Assembly: GCF_910592395.1 (NCBI RefSeq)
Contig: NC_088319.1
Span: 1,924,001 to 1,988,000 of the forward strand
Length of the DNA: 64,000 bases
From: Lineus longissimus
Lineage: Eukaryota; Nemertea; Pilidiophora; Heteronemertea; Lineidae
Direction: 5' to 3'
In this document: positions 12,232 to 22,596 of the stretch, in pieces
Layout: every line of letters starts with the position of its first letter
How positions within the stretch are numbered: position 1 is the first letter of the stretch
Notes under the pieces: model-generated
Databases searched by the model: none
Seen by the model: only the letters and a program-made list of their open reading frames with translations
What the model was told of the DNA's origin: nothing
Program-made: the position numbers and the translations under genes

Positions 12232-12651
12232 GGAATTTATCCAAGTCCTTGAAAAGTTCTCCGAAATCGGGTTCGCCTGGTGTGGGGTAAAAATTCAGAC
12301 CTTGCTCAGAAGAGAGGTCTGAGCTGCGGTAAGAGTTATGTCGGACAAATCGATAACATACTCAGTGTTCACTTTCGGGGTGGGTGTCCCCCTGGAGTTT
12401 AATAAATGGTCATTATTATTATTTACAGAGTGATGGATTGCAGGAAATTGGTGTGTCCTTAGTTCATGAAGGCTCTGATCAGCGCTTCTGTAATTAAGCC
12501 AAACAGCTACAACCCCCTCTTGTCCGGTCTCACAGACGCACTACAGCTCCCTCTCACCACAAAGAGGAAACTGGACTCACCCAGAAGTGAGTCTTAAAGG
12601 GCCCAGCAGGCACACCGTCCTACTACACTCAGTTCTAGTCAAATAGCATCA

Positions 12652-12694
12652 CTGATGAGGTCACCGCTACACCGAAACCGTTTCATTTGGTAGC
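12652..12694 (+). ncRNA. Hammerhead-ribozyme-like core (weak)
   Basis: CTGATGA, then a GGT...ACC stem, GAAA, and an ACC...GGT stem followed by A. This order matches the conserved hammerhead core and stems II and III. I could not find a convincing stem I, so activity is doubtful. Penelope-like elements are known to carry hammerheads, and one lies next door. Confidence 0.3.
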
Positions 12695-14568
12695 GTAAAA
12701 CCCGGCCAAACAATATCCTGACCCTAAATGACCCTCCAGTGTCATTTTAGCGCCAAAACCACCCCTGCCCATATTCCTACTTGACAACCAAACAATGTCA
12801 ACAAAGGGCCCGTCTCCACAACCGCGGGTAACATCACAAGGGACTTTCGGCGTCTCTCCAACAAGGCGGAGACGTCAGTCATAACAGTATTATCCACTGA
12901 CCGAAGAGCACGCAAAACCCGTTCACAGTTCTAAAATGATTGTCCGTACATACATGATTGTGACCAAGAATAATGAAAAGCCAATATTTCATACTTTCGT
13001 TTTATAACCTACTTAGAGCTTCAGTTTTATACACAAAATTACCTTGGTTGCTGCATAACATTGTTTACAGAGTATAATTAATAGTATAAAGCACTGTGCC
13101 TCATTTTGTGGCAGCGGTTATGGTAACCATAACCATGATAAGTGCTTGGGTTAGCGAAAAAATATGGAAGTGGTCAAAAAGCAGTAAAAATCACATGGTT
13201 ATTTCTGAGATATTTTGTAATAGAAATTGATACCCAGGAACCTCTGCACTGTTGCTATCGGTTGTCACACCAAGCCTTTATTGTGATGTTTGGCCTATTT
13301 TATATGTCCCAAGTGTGACATCTCCATTGTGTGAAACGTAAAGAGGGCTGACTTGTCCCGTACGCGGATTAGACCGTTGTGATTGAACTTGCGTCAATCA
13401 GTGTCAATACCGTTGCATTATCCTAAAGTCGCTGCGTCATCCGTGGATTCGGTGACGTCGGGTTGACCCGTGGCGTCGCCCTTCGTGGAGAGACGTTCCC
13501 TTCGATGACGCAATTTGGCGTCAGATTTGGTGGGAAAACTGGGTTGCGCATGTGTCCCCATAGGTGGCGACATATAGTGTGTTTGCGCGTTTGGCTCGCC
13601 GGGTGATGGTTGCCTTGAAAACGGTTTCGAAAAGGTGTTTTCTCATCAGTAATCAGTGCGGGAAAGACGGAGTATGGTGCAGGTACCAAAGTGAACCCTG
13701 TGACACTCTGCTGGGCTTATTTTGACAACGATGTTTTCCGACAACTAACATGCTTTTTCATTATGCGACTGGTGTTAAAGGGACAACTTTGGCATGAGAT
13801 TTGCATTGTGAAACACGAACTAAGGTGTGGACATATTAACTCTCCTTAACCCGTTAGCACTCTAGTGTTTTGATTTTTTTTCCATCTGTTCCTCCAGAAA
13901 ATTGCCTAAAAACTTTGAGTAACAAGACTTAAGTCCGGTTACTCTAAGCAAAAAATGAGCAATTTCAACATGAAATTTGTAGTGTTGGATAACTCAATGA
14001 CTGAGCAGATGTTTGGCTCCGAACATTGGCTCAAGTAGAATGATGTTTTGGTTCAGCACTTTCACATCAGATGTCACTACTAAATCATAGGCGTTTGAAG
14101 GAAAAGCTGCCGGCATCGACGCATGTTTGGAGTGCTAAAAGTTTAAAGAGGCATGAAAATCTGGCACTTTGCAGTAGCTGGTCGGAACTTTTTGGGGTTT
14201 TGTCTTCAAAGGGGAATACCAGTTCTTGCAGGTGAGATGGTTAGATCAAATAACCTGACAAAAAAATAAATTGAAAAACTAAAATTTCTCTCAAAAATTT
14301 CTGAACTATTTTCAGCATTTCTGTTGTGATTAAAGGTAAAACCACTCGAGAATTGGCATTTTCTTTATTTTGGTTCATTTTAAAAACCCTTTTATCAAAA
14401 TCATCTGAGATGATCCATGATTTCATATCAATTTGTATGTTTTGTATGACAAACCGCATTTATGGTTGATAAGTTTATACCAGCTCTTGTGTTTATATGA
14501 AACATATATATGTAATAAAAACAATATAAAGATATTTGTCGACTTTTTTCTTTTCTTACCGCAGGACC
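12695..14568. other. Intergenic, one orphan MITE end
   Basis: No gene recognised. At 13775 a TTAA is followed by AGGGACAACTTTGGCATGAG, the same terminus as the 1.6-kb TTAA-flanked element at 16548-18184, but without a partner end nearby. Confidence 0.4.
13620..13650 (-). ncRNA. Second hammerhead-like core (weak, opposite strand)
   Basis: On the minus strand CTGATGA is followed by GAAAA-CACC-TTTTC (a 5-bp stem II) and GAAAC. Flanking bases resemble those of the plus-strand motif at 12652, suggesting a diverged inverted copy. Stem I and a clean stem III are not apparent. Confidence 0.3.
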
Positions 14569-14572
14569 TTAA

Positions 14573-14786
14573 AGGGACAATATAGGCAGCAGCTAGGCAG
14601 AGAGGATAAAGTTACACAAAGTCGCCAATTGGGGTCTCTCACATCTCACAGTACGTTGAAATGATTCATTCTTGTACGGGGAATATATTAAGTGCTGAAT
14701 CTGACATAACCCAAGGCCCTTATTGTGTATATTAGTCACCTGAAGATGGCCAAATTAGCTTCTCTGCTCCTGCCTATAGTCCCCCT
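14573..14786. mobile_element. TTAA-flanked MITE, family 1
   Basis: Bounded by TTAA at 14569-14572 and 14787-14790, with inverted ends AGGGACAATATAGGCAG and its near complement. Related copies are at 50158-50368 and 55769-55957. It is 214 bp with no coding capacity. Confidence 0.75.
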
Positions 14787-14790
14787 TTAA

Positions 14791-16543
14791 AGTGAATTCC
14801 GTCCGAGCAATACAATGCCTTTCCCTTGCGTCAGTCGTCATCAGAGCAATTTGTTCATCATCATGGAGCAGGGGGTTAAATTGGCCATCTTCATGTGACT
14901 AATATACACAGTAATGACTGGGTCATGCTAGATCCAGCCCTAAATATCTTTGTGAAGCGTAACGGTGCGAGATGCTAGAGACCCCTATTGGCAACTTACT
15001 GTAACTATCTTGCCGTGTAACTTCAATGCACACCAAGGATTCCGCGGTGACGTCACGGTTTTTCCAAGATGGCGCTGCAGATTGTAAACAAACCCGATCC
15101 ACGGCCAAGGGAAAATCAAGTCATCAAATAAAGTTAGATATTTCGCATCAAATCAAAGTTATTAGTACTTTTCTGCTATGAAATAAGTCTTCAGACAATA
15201 AGTTATCATTTGAATAATGGAAAGTGCTGTTTTGATGGGGAAAAATAGGGTTTTTTAAACCAAATAGCCGGGCACCGATCTTCCAAAATTAGCGATGGTT
15301 TCAAAACAGTCTCCCAAATATGGGGCAATCTCTTCATTACCATAATGGCATTTGGAGGCGTGGTTACAGATTTTACAAGTTCGAGACCTGTGGAACCTAA
15401 AACTCGCATAGATCCCCATAGATCCCCATAGATCCCCTTTGTCGAGTTAGCGCCCCTGTAAGATCATGCATTTTCGGACTCTAGAACGAAATATATTCCT
15501 GCGGATATCGCGGTTTCGGTGATGATTTAAGGAGAAATTGACTGTTCTTAGTGTTGTATGGGACAGAAATGAGTTCATACTTCATGAATACATGAATATT
15601 TTATGATATGGGCGGTCTTCTAAGTCAAAACAATAACAAACTCAACTGCATCTCTACCCTTGCCATTGCCTAGTGTATTTCGTAGTGTATTTTAGCGGAG
15701 ACATTATTTCCGCACTTGGCCACGCCAAACATCTTTTTTATTCGTGGAAGTTTAATAATCTGCTATGTAAATTTTATTTTACACAGGAAGAATTCATACT
15801 AGGTATTGCAATATTTCATGTCTATTGGTGTTTTTGTGTACAGGAGCGCACCAGACAGTGGGACGTGGAGATGTGTTCAGTGCTGGTGCTGTCAGTAGAC
15901 TGAACCTAATTGGCCATAGCGATGATGTGACGTCACCCTCGGAATCCTCGTGAAAAGCAGTTTAATTTCAATCTACATGTACATACTGGTTAAGGATCTG
16001 GATGTCTGCCAACAACCAGGGCAGTCCCTGTGGGCGTGGGAGAGCCGAGACATTGCTTCATTTCCCTGATTTCACAGCCCGATTCAATGCGCCATGAAGC
16101 ATATCAATGATTTCCCTGTTCTCAACACGCCGTCCAGGCTGGCAGAGTTGTCTGAAGGCCAATATGATTGTGAGTTACATCAGTGCCCGTCACCTCGGAG
16201 GTCGTGGGTCAGACTCCCCGCTGGTTCACATCTTTAAACAACAGAGTGCGACACTCTGGGACAGCGTGGATTTCCTCCAAGGTATCTGGATTCCTCCCAC
16301 ATCATTACAAATCGTCCAATATTATTTATGGAGCTAAATGTCCCAGTTAACATGAATTTGATATTTGATCTTGGAAAGCACTGTAAAACCATCCAAACCA
16401 AGATCATCATAGTTTGCTTCGATCATTTTCTCCTCCACATCGGGCAGAGTAGCTGGGAGAAACCCATGGTGTTCGACTATCGATTCATCTCAAATCAGTC
16501 TTATGAGGACAAAGTCACAACCAGAAGACGGGACGAGTCCATT
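14791..16543. other. Intergenic, possible SINE remnant
   Basis: No gene recognised. Around 16165-16230 a stretch with CGTGGGTCAGACTCCC resembles a tRNA B-box and could be an old SINE head. The triple GATCCCCATA near 15412-15436 is a small tandem repeat. Confidence 0.35.
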
Positions 16544-16547
16544 TTAA

Positions 16548-18184
16548 AGGGACAACTTGGGCACCGGATTTAGGTGGCCAGGAGGATGGTGCGCTCACTC
16601 GCCACTATGTGCCACCACCTGTAACATCCTCAGGCTTATCTCTAATAATAACTTTTGCATGTTTTGAACACGACCCGTCAATGTTAAGTTACATTCTGTT
16701 CTAGTATTTATTACGTCCAGCACCCTTCTTGGGTGCTGGATGTACTGATTTCACTATAGGAAAGATTATAATTCTCACAAATTTTTCAATTGGGACGCGA
16801 GATTGGCCTAATAGCCTGGTACCACTGGCCACCGTCAGACGACGCTGTTGTGTTTGACCTATTTTGACTTTTGTATTGACGGTATTGGCCTAACTACTAA
16901 ATAACATGACTCCTCGCTTCGCTCACATGTCTATCATAGGTATATCTAGGTCTGAGTTCTAAATTCATTAAAAATTTCTAAACCTCTTCGATGCTTTTGC
17001 TGCATTTTAGATCTCAAAATTTGCCCGTACTGATTGTAAACAAAGCCACGTGGCATTCAGCGCTGTTGTAGCTTTTGTCATCACTTCCTCATGTTCCTTT
17101 AGGTACCGTATTAATTACATTCCCTTTTTGTATTTTCTTCCTAATAAACGCATGAAATGTCACATGTTCTACATGATAAAATATCAAAGTGTTGCTAAAT
17201 TGTTTTTTGTTTTGCAAAGTTAATTGTTGCAAAGTTAAGTAGCGGCAATGAATGGAAGAGCCATCGTTCACGTGACCAGGATCTTTGCGCGATCAATTTT
17301 TTAGTATTCATGAGCGAACACGAACGTAGTGCCCAATTAAATCAATTATACCGGGGTATATAGAATTTGCTATGTAATATCATTGATTGTAAATATTCTG
17401 AACTAATGTATGATGCTTCTCAGCTATGAAACTGTCTGTAATTTTGATGATACCGTAATAAAAACTAAAAGAAATTATCGTTTCTGGAAAAATCCTATAC
17501 ACCTTTCCAGAAATGGGGCGTTGAGTGTCCGAAATAGTGATGTCATAAGGAGAAACTAGGCCTTATGGTGGAGGGACAAAGGAGATAGTCATGGTTGACC
17601 AACACACTTGAATGCCTTTAATGACGGACAAGGGGGAAAGACGTTGCGGAACAGTTTTTGGAACATAATAAATACAGCCAAATCTACTCCCCATTATGAA
17701 TTGGGAAGAAAATTTACAATCCCCGACCGGAAGTGTCGCCAAACAGACATTGTCTGTCCTAGAAGAGGAGGGCAAAAAGATACCTTGAATTTCCTTGCAA
17801 TGGTTGTGGACCTGATCTAGGCCTAAACTTCAAGGAAGGCTAATTCCCAAAAAGCATGTGGAAAGCCAAAACAAAGCATGTGCAAACCCTGCTTGCATGT
17901 CAATTGAGATCGCAAACCTTCATTACAGGAATGAGAATGTTCAGGTTTTTCCCCGATTCCAGGTTAACTCACTACAGTTACGTGGCAAAACATTTGCCGC
18001 ATTTCTGCAAAACCCTCTATTTCTCCTCTCAGTATCTAAACCCCAATATCTGCACCCTGGTGCTGGACTCAAATTTGCTAAAAGCAAATATCAAAACTCT
18101 AGTTGCAATTATGCTTTTCAAAGAGTCACGGTCCTGCAGGAAGCCATTTTTCTACGAAACATATCTCATGCCTAAGTTGTCCCT
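16548..18184. mobile_element. 1.6-kb TTAA-flanked nonautonomous element
   Basis: TTAA at 16544-16547 and 18185-18188 brackets inverted ends that share AGGGACAACTT, then G/A, GGCA, and a partly matching GAT. No transposase is recognisable; overlapping open frames of about 105-110 codons near 17856-18188 show no domain. It contains a perfect 10-bp-stem hairpin, TCCAGCACCC/GGGTGCTGGA, at 16716-16740. Confidence 0.5.
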
Positions 18185-18194
18185 TTAAATGATA

Positions 18195-18550
18195 TACATG
18201 TACTGAACTTCCAGTGGTTTTGCCTCCGCCCATACTGAACTTCCAGTGGTATTGTCTCCGTTACCTCCACCCATACTGAACTTCGAGAGGTATTGCCTCC
18301 GCCCATACTGAACTTCCAGAGGTATTGACTCCGCCCATACTGACCTTCCAGAGGTATTGACTCCGCCCATACTGAACTTCCAGAGGTATTGACTCCACCC
18401 ATACTGAACTTCCAGAGGTATTGCCTTCGCCCATACTGAACTTCCAGAGGTATTGCCTCCGCCCATACTGAACTTCCAGAGGTACTGCCTCCGTTACCTA
18501 CATCCATACTGAAATTCCAGTGGTGTTACCATTGTTACCTCTGCCCATAC
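18195..18550. repeat. 32-bp minisatellite
   Basis: About ten copies of a 32-bp unit starting TGAACTTCCAGAGGTATTGC, some carrying an 11-12 bp insertion with GTTACCT. It ends about 70 bp before the Polinton. Minus-strand open frames here are products of the repeat. Confidence 0.85.
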
Positions 18551-18618
18551 CATTGAAGAAATACGCGCATTGTCTGTAAAGCTTAGCAATGTCAATGCAT
18601 CGAGGGTCAAGATGTATA

Positions 18619-18624
18619 AACGTG
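18619..18624. other. Polinton target-site duplication, left
   Basis: AACGTG immediately before the left terminus, identical to 37579-37584. A 6-bp duplication is standard for Polintons. Confidence 0.95.
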
Positions 18625-18899
18625 AGAATATATGTATTGTGGTGGTAGGAATGTAGGTAATTCTAAGCTATTTTAACAAAAGCCCTTACAGGCCTTTTTG
18701 TCTCAAAATAGCTTAGAAACCCCTAAGAACCAGACACCACAATACATATATTCTATCATTCATGAGATTCCCAGTGAAGCGTTGCAATGAAATGGTCAGT
18801 GAAGCGTTGCAGTGAAATGGTAAGGGAATACTAGAGTTCAATGGGTTAATGTAATCATGACTTACTGTATTCCAACAGAAAGTACACGTCAATAGCTTT
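18625..18899 (+). repeat. Polinton left terminal inverted repeat
   Basis: Matches the complement of 37304-37578. The outer 130 bp (18625-18754) is itself a palindrome: a 20-bp perfect arm (18625-18644 with 18735-18754) and an inner 14-bp perfect arm (18661-18674 with 18705-18718). The inner part holds two direct copies of a 25-bp unit starting CAGTGAAGCGTTGCA at 18772-18822. Confidence 0.95.
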
Positions 18900-19145
18900 C
18901 CAAGGATACATCCTTGCAAATATCCGTTAAAAACTAGCAGAGAAATGAACCCTTGAAGTTCGCACATCTTGACAGTCCCAGCGTATTCCAATAAATGCTG
19001 TAGGCCTACAAGACAGCTGTTACAGTGATTAATCATTGTTGCTTGAATCTATTGATAATATTGTTGACAGAGTCTGCATGTACATGGTAACATATGTTAC
19101 CAAACAATACTCACGTCCCAAAGTATTACAAAAGTCTATTGTTCG

Positions 19146-19250
19146 TTAATGCGTTTATCCGACAGAATTTCGAGACATTATTTTAACGACGCAAAAATAA
19201 TTTTCAGCGCTGAAAATATTTTCTAAAATTCTGTCGGATAAACGCATTAA
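19146..19250. repeat. 105-bp palindrome inside the Polinton left noncoding region
   Basis: Perfect 25-bp arms (TTAATGCGTTTATCCGACAG plus five bases) at 19146-19170 and 19226-19250 enclose an AT-rich loop that contains a smaller palindrome, TTTTCAGCGCTGAAAA. It lies between the terminal repeat and the first gene. Confidence 0.9.
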
Positions 19251-19278
19251 GACACAATAGGCCTTTTCATGTCTTTGA

Positions 19279-19375
19279 CAAGCAAAAATAATTAATGATT
19301 GCAACATCTGATATGGCCATTGTAATTTGCAAGCACAAATAATTAATGATTGCAACATCTGATATGGCCATTGTA
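19279..19375. repeat. 51-bp direct repeat, 2 copies
   Basis: Two adjacent copies starting CAAGCAAAAATAATTAATG (19279) and CAAGCACAAATAATTAATG (19330). They follow the palindrome and precede the first Polinton gene, so a regulatory or replication role is possible but unproven. Confidence 0.9.
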
Positions 19376-19538
19376 CAACTTAATATCACTATGGTTTAAA
19401 GGCAAATGTTATTCTGTCCATGGAGACATGATGTTAACGTCACACTTTCTCCATCTGGTGAGATTATTCCATTAAAATAAATGGCCTTTTTACTGTCTTC
19501 ATTAACCAAAATTCAAGGAAAAAATTCAAGTAAATTAA

Positions 19539-20912
19539 ATGTATTATCCAATAGCAAATCAACATAAAAGTAAATTCACCTATGACTTCTTTAATTTAGA
19601 AGTAACTGTTAATACTAATAACTTCTTCCGCCTACAAGAAACTAAGATAACACCTGGGTTTTTGAGCCTGAAAAATAAGAAAGACTGTCTGCGACTGGAA
19701 AAGAATCCATTATCGTTTTACCAGAACCAATTTAACATGGCTGTTTGGTTTGCTACAACAGGTTGTGGTATTTCAATAGACGATCACTTGAATCACAGTG
19801 ACCCATTGTAAAGGTCAATTTACAGGTTTCATGTTTACTATCAAATATTGAAGATCATGAAGAATCTAGAGATACCAATTCCAGGTGAAAGTGATTTTAA
19901 TGAGACAAACAATAACATTAACCGTAGGAAACTAGGAGGGTTATTGAGTGAATTTGGTTTAAAAGACGAGTACGATTTCTCGGTGTTTGAAAATAACGGT
20001 GGTTGGAGGTCATGGAGTGTACCGGATTACAACCCGAACATAACTGATCCCGGATATTACATCAATGATTCTAAAATCAATTTCTTCCTCATGCAAGTTC
20101 ATGAAAATAGAATGCCACCGATGTTCAGTAAAGACTGGGATGCTGGAATGGCTAATTTCAAATATCCAGATATTTTCATCAAGGATCATGTCAGGAGACA
20201 CAAGAATGTATTTGATGTAATTACACAAAATGAATGTCAAACCTATCAACAATTCATGATATTTAAATCAAATGGTTTCTCTAATCCTGGAATAGAGAGG
20301 TTGAATGATACAATAAGAACATATGTTTACTGTATTCTGGGTGCTCAGGCGTTGACCAGAACACCAATAATTGGAGTACCGGGTACAGAATTGGATGCAC
20401 AGAAGGAATTTAACAAACTATTAAAGGATTCGATTAATCAACATCCTGATATTCCCACTTCAATTCAAAGATATCAAAAAGCAGTGAGTGACACTCATAC
20501 AAGACTAGATTATGTAATAGCACCAGGATTGTATGTCATAGGATCAAATATGGTACTCGTTATTGGTAAGCTGGATAACTACAATAATAACATTTTAATA
20601 GCACCAAAAAATGCTAAACCCGGTAAGAATGACATTAACCACAAAAAGACCTTACCACCACCACTGATGGAAGGAAATAGTTCTAAGAAAATAAGAGTTA
20701 AGAGTAGCGTTGGTACATCAATGACGGACTTCGTCCTGAGAGCAAAGCTCGAGACCAGTCATAAACCAAATAGTAATGTTGATACACCAAAAACAACTGA
20801 AACCTCAAAGAATACTCCTACTACTACTAATTTTGACACCAAAGTTGAGAAGGAGGATGATACTCATGAAACAATTAAATTCATGCTTTACTCAGTTGTT
20901 GGTACATTGTAA
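19539..20912 (+). pseudogene. Conserved Polinton protein of unknown function, split by one stop codon
   Basis: One reading frame runs from ATG 19539 to 20912, interrupted only by TAA at 19809-19811. The frame is open immediately on both sides, and the coding-looking sequence continues across the stop (the downstream part has no ATG until 19857). The upstream part contains AVWFATTGCGIS, which I recall as typical of a conserved, uncharacterised Polinton protein; that recollection could not be checked. The start lies in TTAAATG. A double-hairpin repeat (20725-20753) is read in frame near the C-terminus as DFVLRAKLE, after a Lys-rich stretch. Function is unknown. The stop could be a real nonsense mutation, a sequencing error or readthrough. 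Confidence 0.7.
20725..20753 (+). repeat. Double-hairpin repeat, reference copy
   Basis: Structure: GGAC-TTC-GTCC, spacer TGA, GAGC-AAA-GCTC, then GAG. It is read in frame as DFVLRAKLE. Confidence 0.95.
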
Positions 20913-20926
20913 ATAAATAAGTAATT

Positions 20927-22549
20927 ATGGCTGAAGGAGGTGAAAATTATGAAATGAGTGATTACGATCCACAATCATCATCATCATCATCATCAGGAAC
21001 TTTTGAACAAATTCTAGAAATGAGAAAGGATGATTTAATTAATCAATATTATCACGCAAGATACAACACAGGTGAAACCAATAGAACTTTTCAAGATGCC
21101 GGCACAACATACAACACAGGAGGTGAATATATCCAAATGGGTGAGATAGATCCTAATACAAGTGAAACCAATAGAACTTTTCAAGATGACGGCACAACAT
21201 ACAACACAGGAGGTGGAAATCTTACTACTGAAACTTCATTCAGTACACAAGAAAGAGTAAGAGGTATTGTCCCTGAATTGATGGAAAAGGAGTTAAGTTA
21301 CGATACAATAGAGGATAAACTTGATACAGCATTGGGAGGATCAAACTGGAATTATGACAAGAAAAAATTGAGTAATCTTGCACCACACATTAGTTACAAT
21401 GGAAACAAACTTTATTACGATCCGAAAACAAAGTATGAAGTTGATTTGATAAAAGGTAAACTTGAAAACGAAAATTTATTTGACTGGCGTAATAAGGATA
21501 AAACCATTATTATCAAGTTAATTCCTTTAACTAAGGATAATGGAAGCTTCTATGCTGAAGGCACATTAAAGACTAAGTTTGGTACTAGATTTGTTGACAT
21601 GATTAGAGGTATGATTGCACCTGACCCACCAGTAAGGGAACCTACATTAGTAACCCCTGAAACACAGGCAGTAATTAATGAGGTAAACAGTTCAAACAAA
21701 CCAATAGATAAACTGATAGATTCTAATGATGATGAACTTAAATCACTGGGTTTTACTGAATATGCCTTGAGAGAACTTAGAGGGTTAAAACAGGCTGGTG
21801 ATAAACTAGCTGCAGTAAAGAGGGATAAGGACATGCAAATAGAGGAATTAGAAAATAAACTTCATAATTTAACAAGAGACTATGTAAAGTCTGTAGAAGA
21901 AGATACTAAAGATAAAGGAGAGTTGAAAAAGAAAATAGATGAACTAAATGACAAATTGTATGAGGAAAAGTCAAAGGTATGGAGGTTAGACAATGACAGG
22001 GAGTCACAAACTAGAAGAATTAAACGTTTAATTGTTGATGTTCTAAAGAAACCAGATTCAACTATTCCTCTAAAGGACAGAATAAAGTTACTTTTTAAGA
22101 CGTATGGTGTAACTATTAGCGCCATAATAACAGCTGTTGTAATGACATTTACAACTCTAGGTCTCAGTATCAGTAGTGCTTTAAGTGGTGCCACTAAATC
22201 TGTAAAACCAACTCCAGGACCAGGACCATCTCCAGGACCAGACCCAACTCCAGGACCTTCACCAGAACCTGGACCAAAACCATCAATACCAGATAAAGTA
22301 AAAGAAGGTCTCAAGAAGTTTGCTGAATGGCTAAAAGAACTAGCCAAGAAATCAGCTGCGGCTTTACCGGGAATCATCGGTTCTATCGTATCATTTCTCC
22401 TGAAAACAATTGGTGCAGTTGTTGGCTTTCTAGCTGAACATCTGATCATAGCAGTTATTGCTATTGTGAGCTCCATAATTTATGGTTTAATTGGGGGTGT
22501 TAAAGCCTTAAAATCACGTAAAACAGTAAAATCACGTAAAAGGTCTTAG
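20927..22549 (+). CDS. Polinton membrane/coiled-coil protein, unknown function
   Basis: 540 residues beginning at ATG 20927, 14 bp after the preceding frame ends. An acidic Ser-rich N-terminus is followed by two copies of an ETNRTFQD-type motif with TTYNTGG. A charged, heptad-like coiled coil follows at about residues 275-365, then a hydrophobic segment at about 400-420 (ITAVVMTFTTLGLSIS), a Pro-Gly linker of repeated PGP motifs at about 425-450, and a long hydrophobic C-terminal region (about 475-525) ending in basic residues. The layout suggests a virion membrane or tail-like protein, but I do not recognise a family. It contains none of the double-hairpin repeats. Confidence 0.75.
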   Translation: MAEGGENYEMSDYDPQSSSSSSSGTFEQILEMRKDDLINQYYHARYNTGETNRTFQDAGTTYNTGGEYIQMGEIDPNTSETNRTFQDDGTTYNTGGGNLTTETSFSTQERVRGIVPELMEKELSYDTIEDKLDTALGGSNWNYDKKKLSNLAPHISYNGNKLYYDPKTKYEVDLIKGKLENENLFDWRNKDKTIIIKLIPLTKDNGSFYAEGTLKTKFGTRFVDMIRGMIAPDPPVREPTLVTPETQAVINEVNSSNKPIDKLIDSNDDELKSLGFTEYALRELRGLKQAGDKLAAVKRDKDMQIEELENKLHNLTRDYVKSVEEDTKDKGELKKKIDELNDKLYEEKSKVWRLDNDRESQTRRIKRLIVDVLKKPDSTIPLKDRIKLLFKTYGVTISAIITAVVMTFTTLGLSISSALSGATKSVKPTPGPGPSPGPDPTPGPSPEPGPKPSIPDKVKEGLKKFAEWLKELAKKSAAALPGIIGSIVSFLLKTIGAVVGFLAEHLIIAVIAIVSSIIYGLIGGVKALKSRKTVKSRKRS

Positions 22550-22596
22550 GTGACCTTCTATCAAAACAATGTTTAAAAAATAATTATTATGTAAAT

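Noticed and set aside
16716-16740. Hairpin TCCAGCACCC/GGGTGCTGGA as a microRNA or terminator
   Set aside because: The stem is only about 10 bp, too short for a microRNA precursor; listed only as a note in the surrounding element.
18172-18507. Overlapping minus-strand frames with repeated SSVWAE/FSMGG peptides
   Set aside because: They are translations of the 32-bp minisatellite in two frames.
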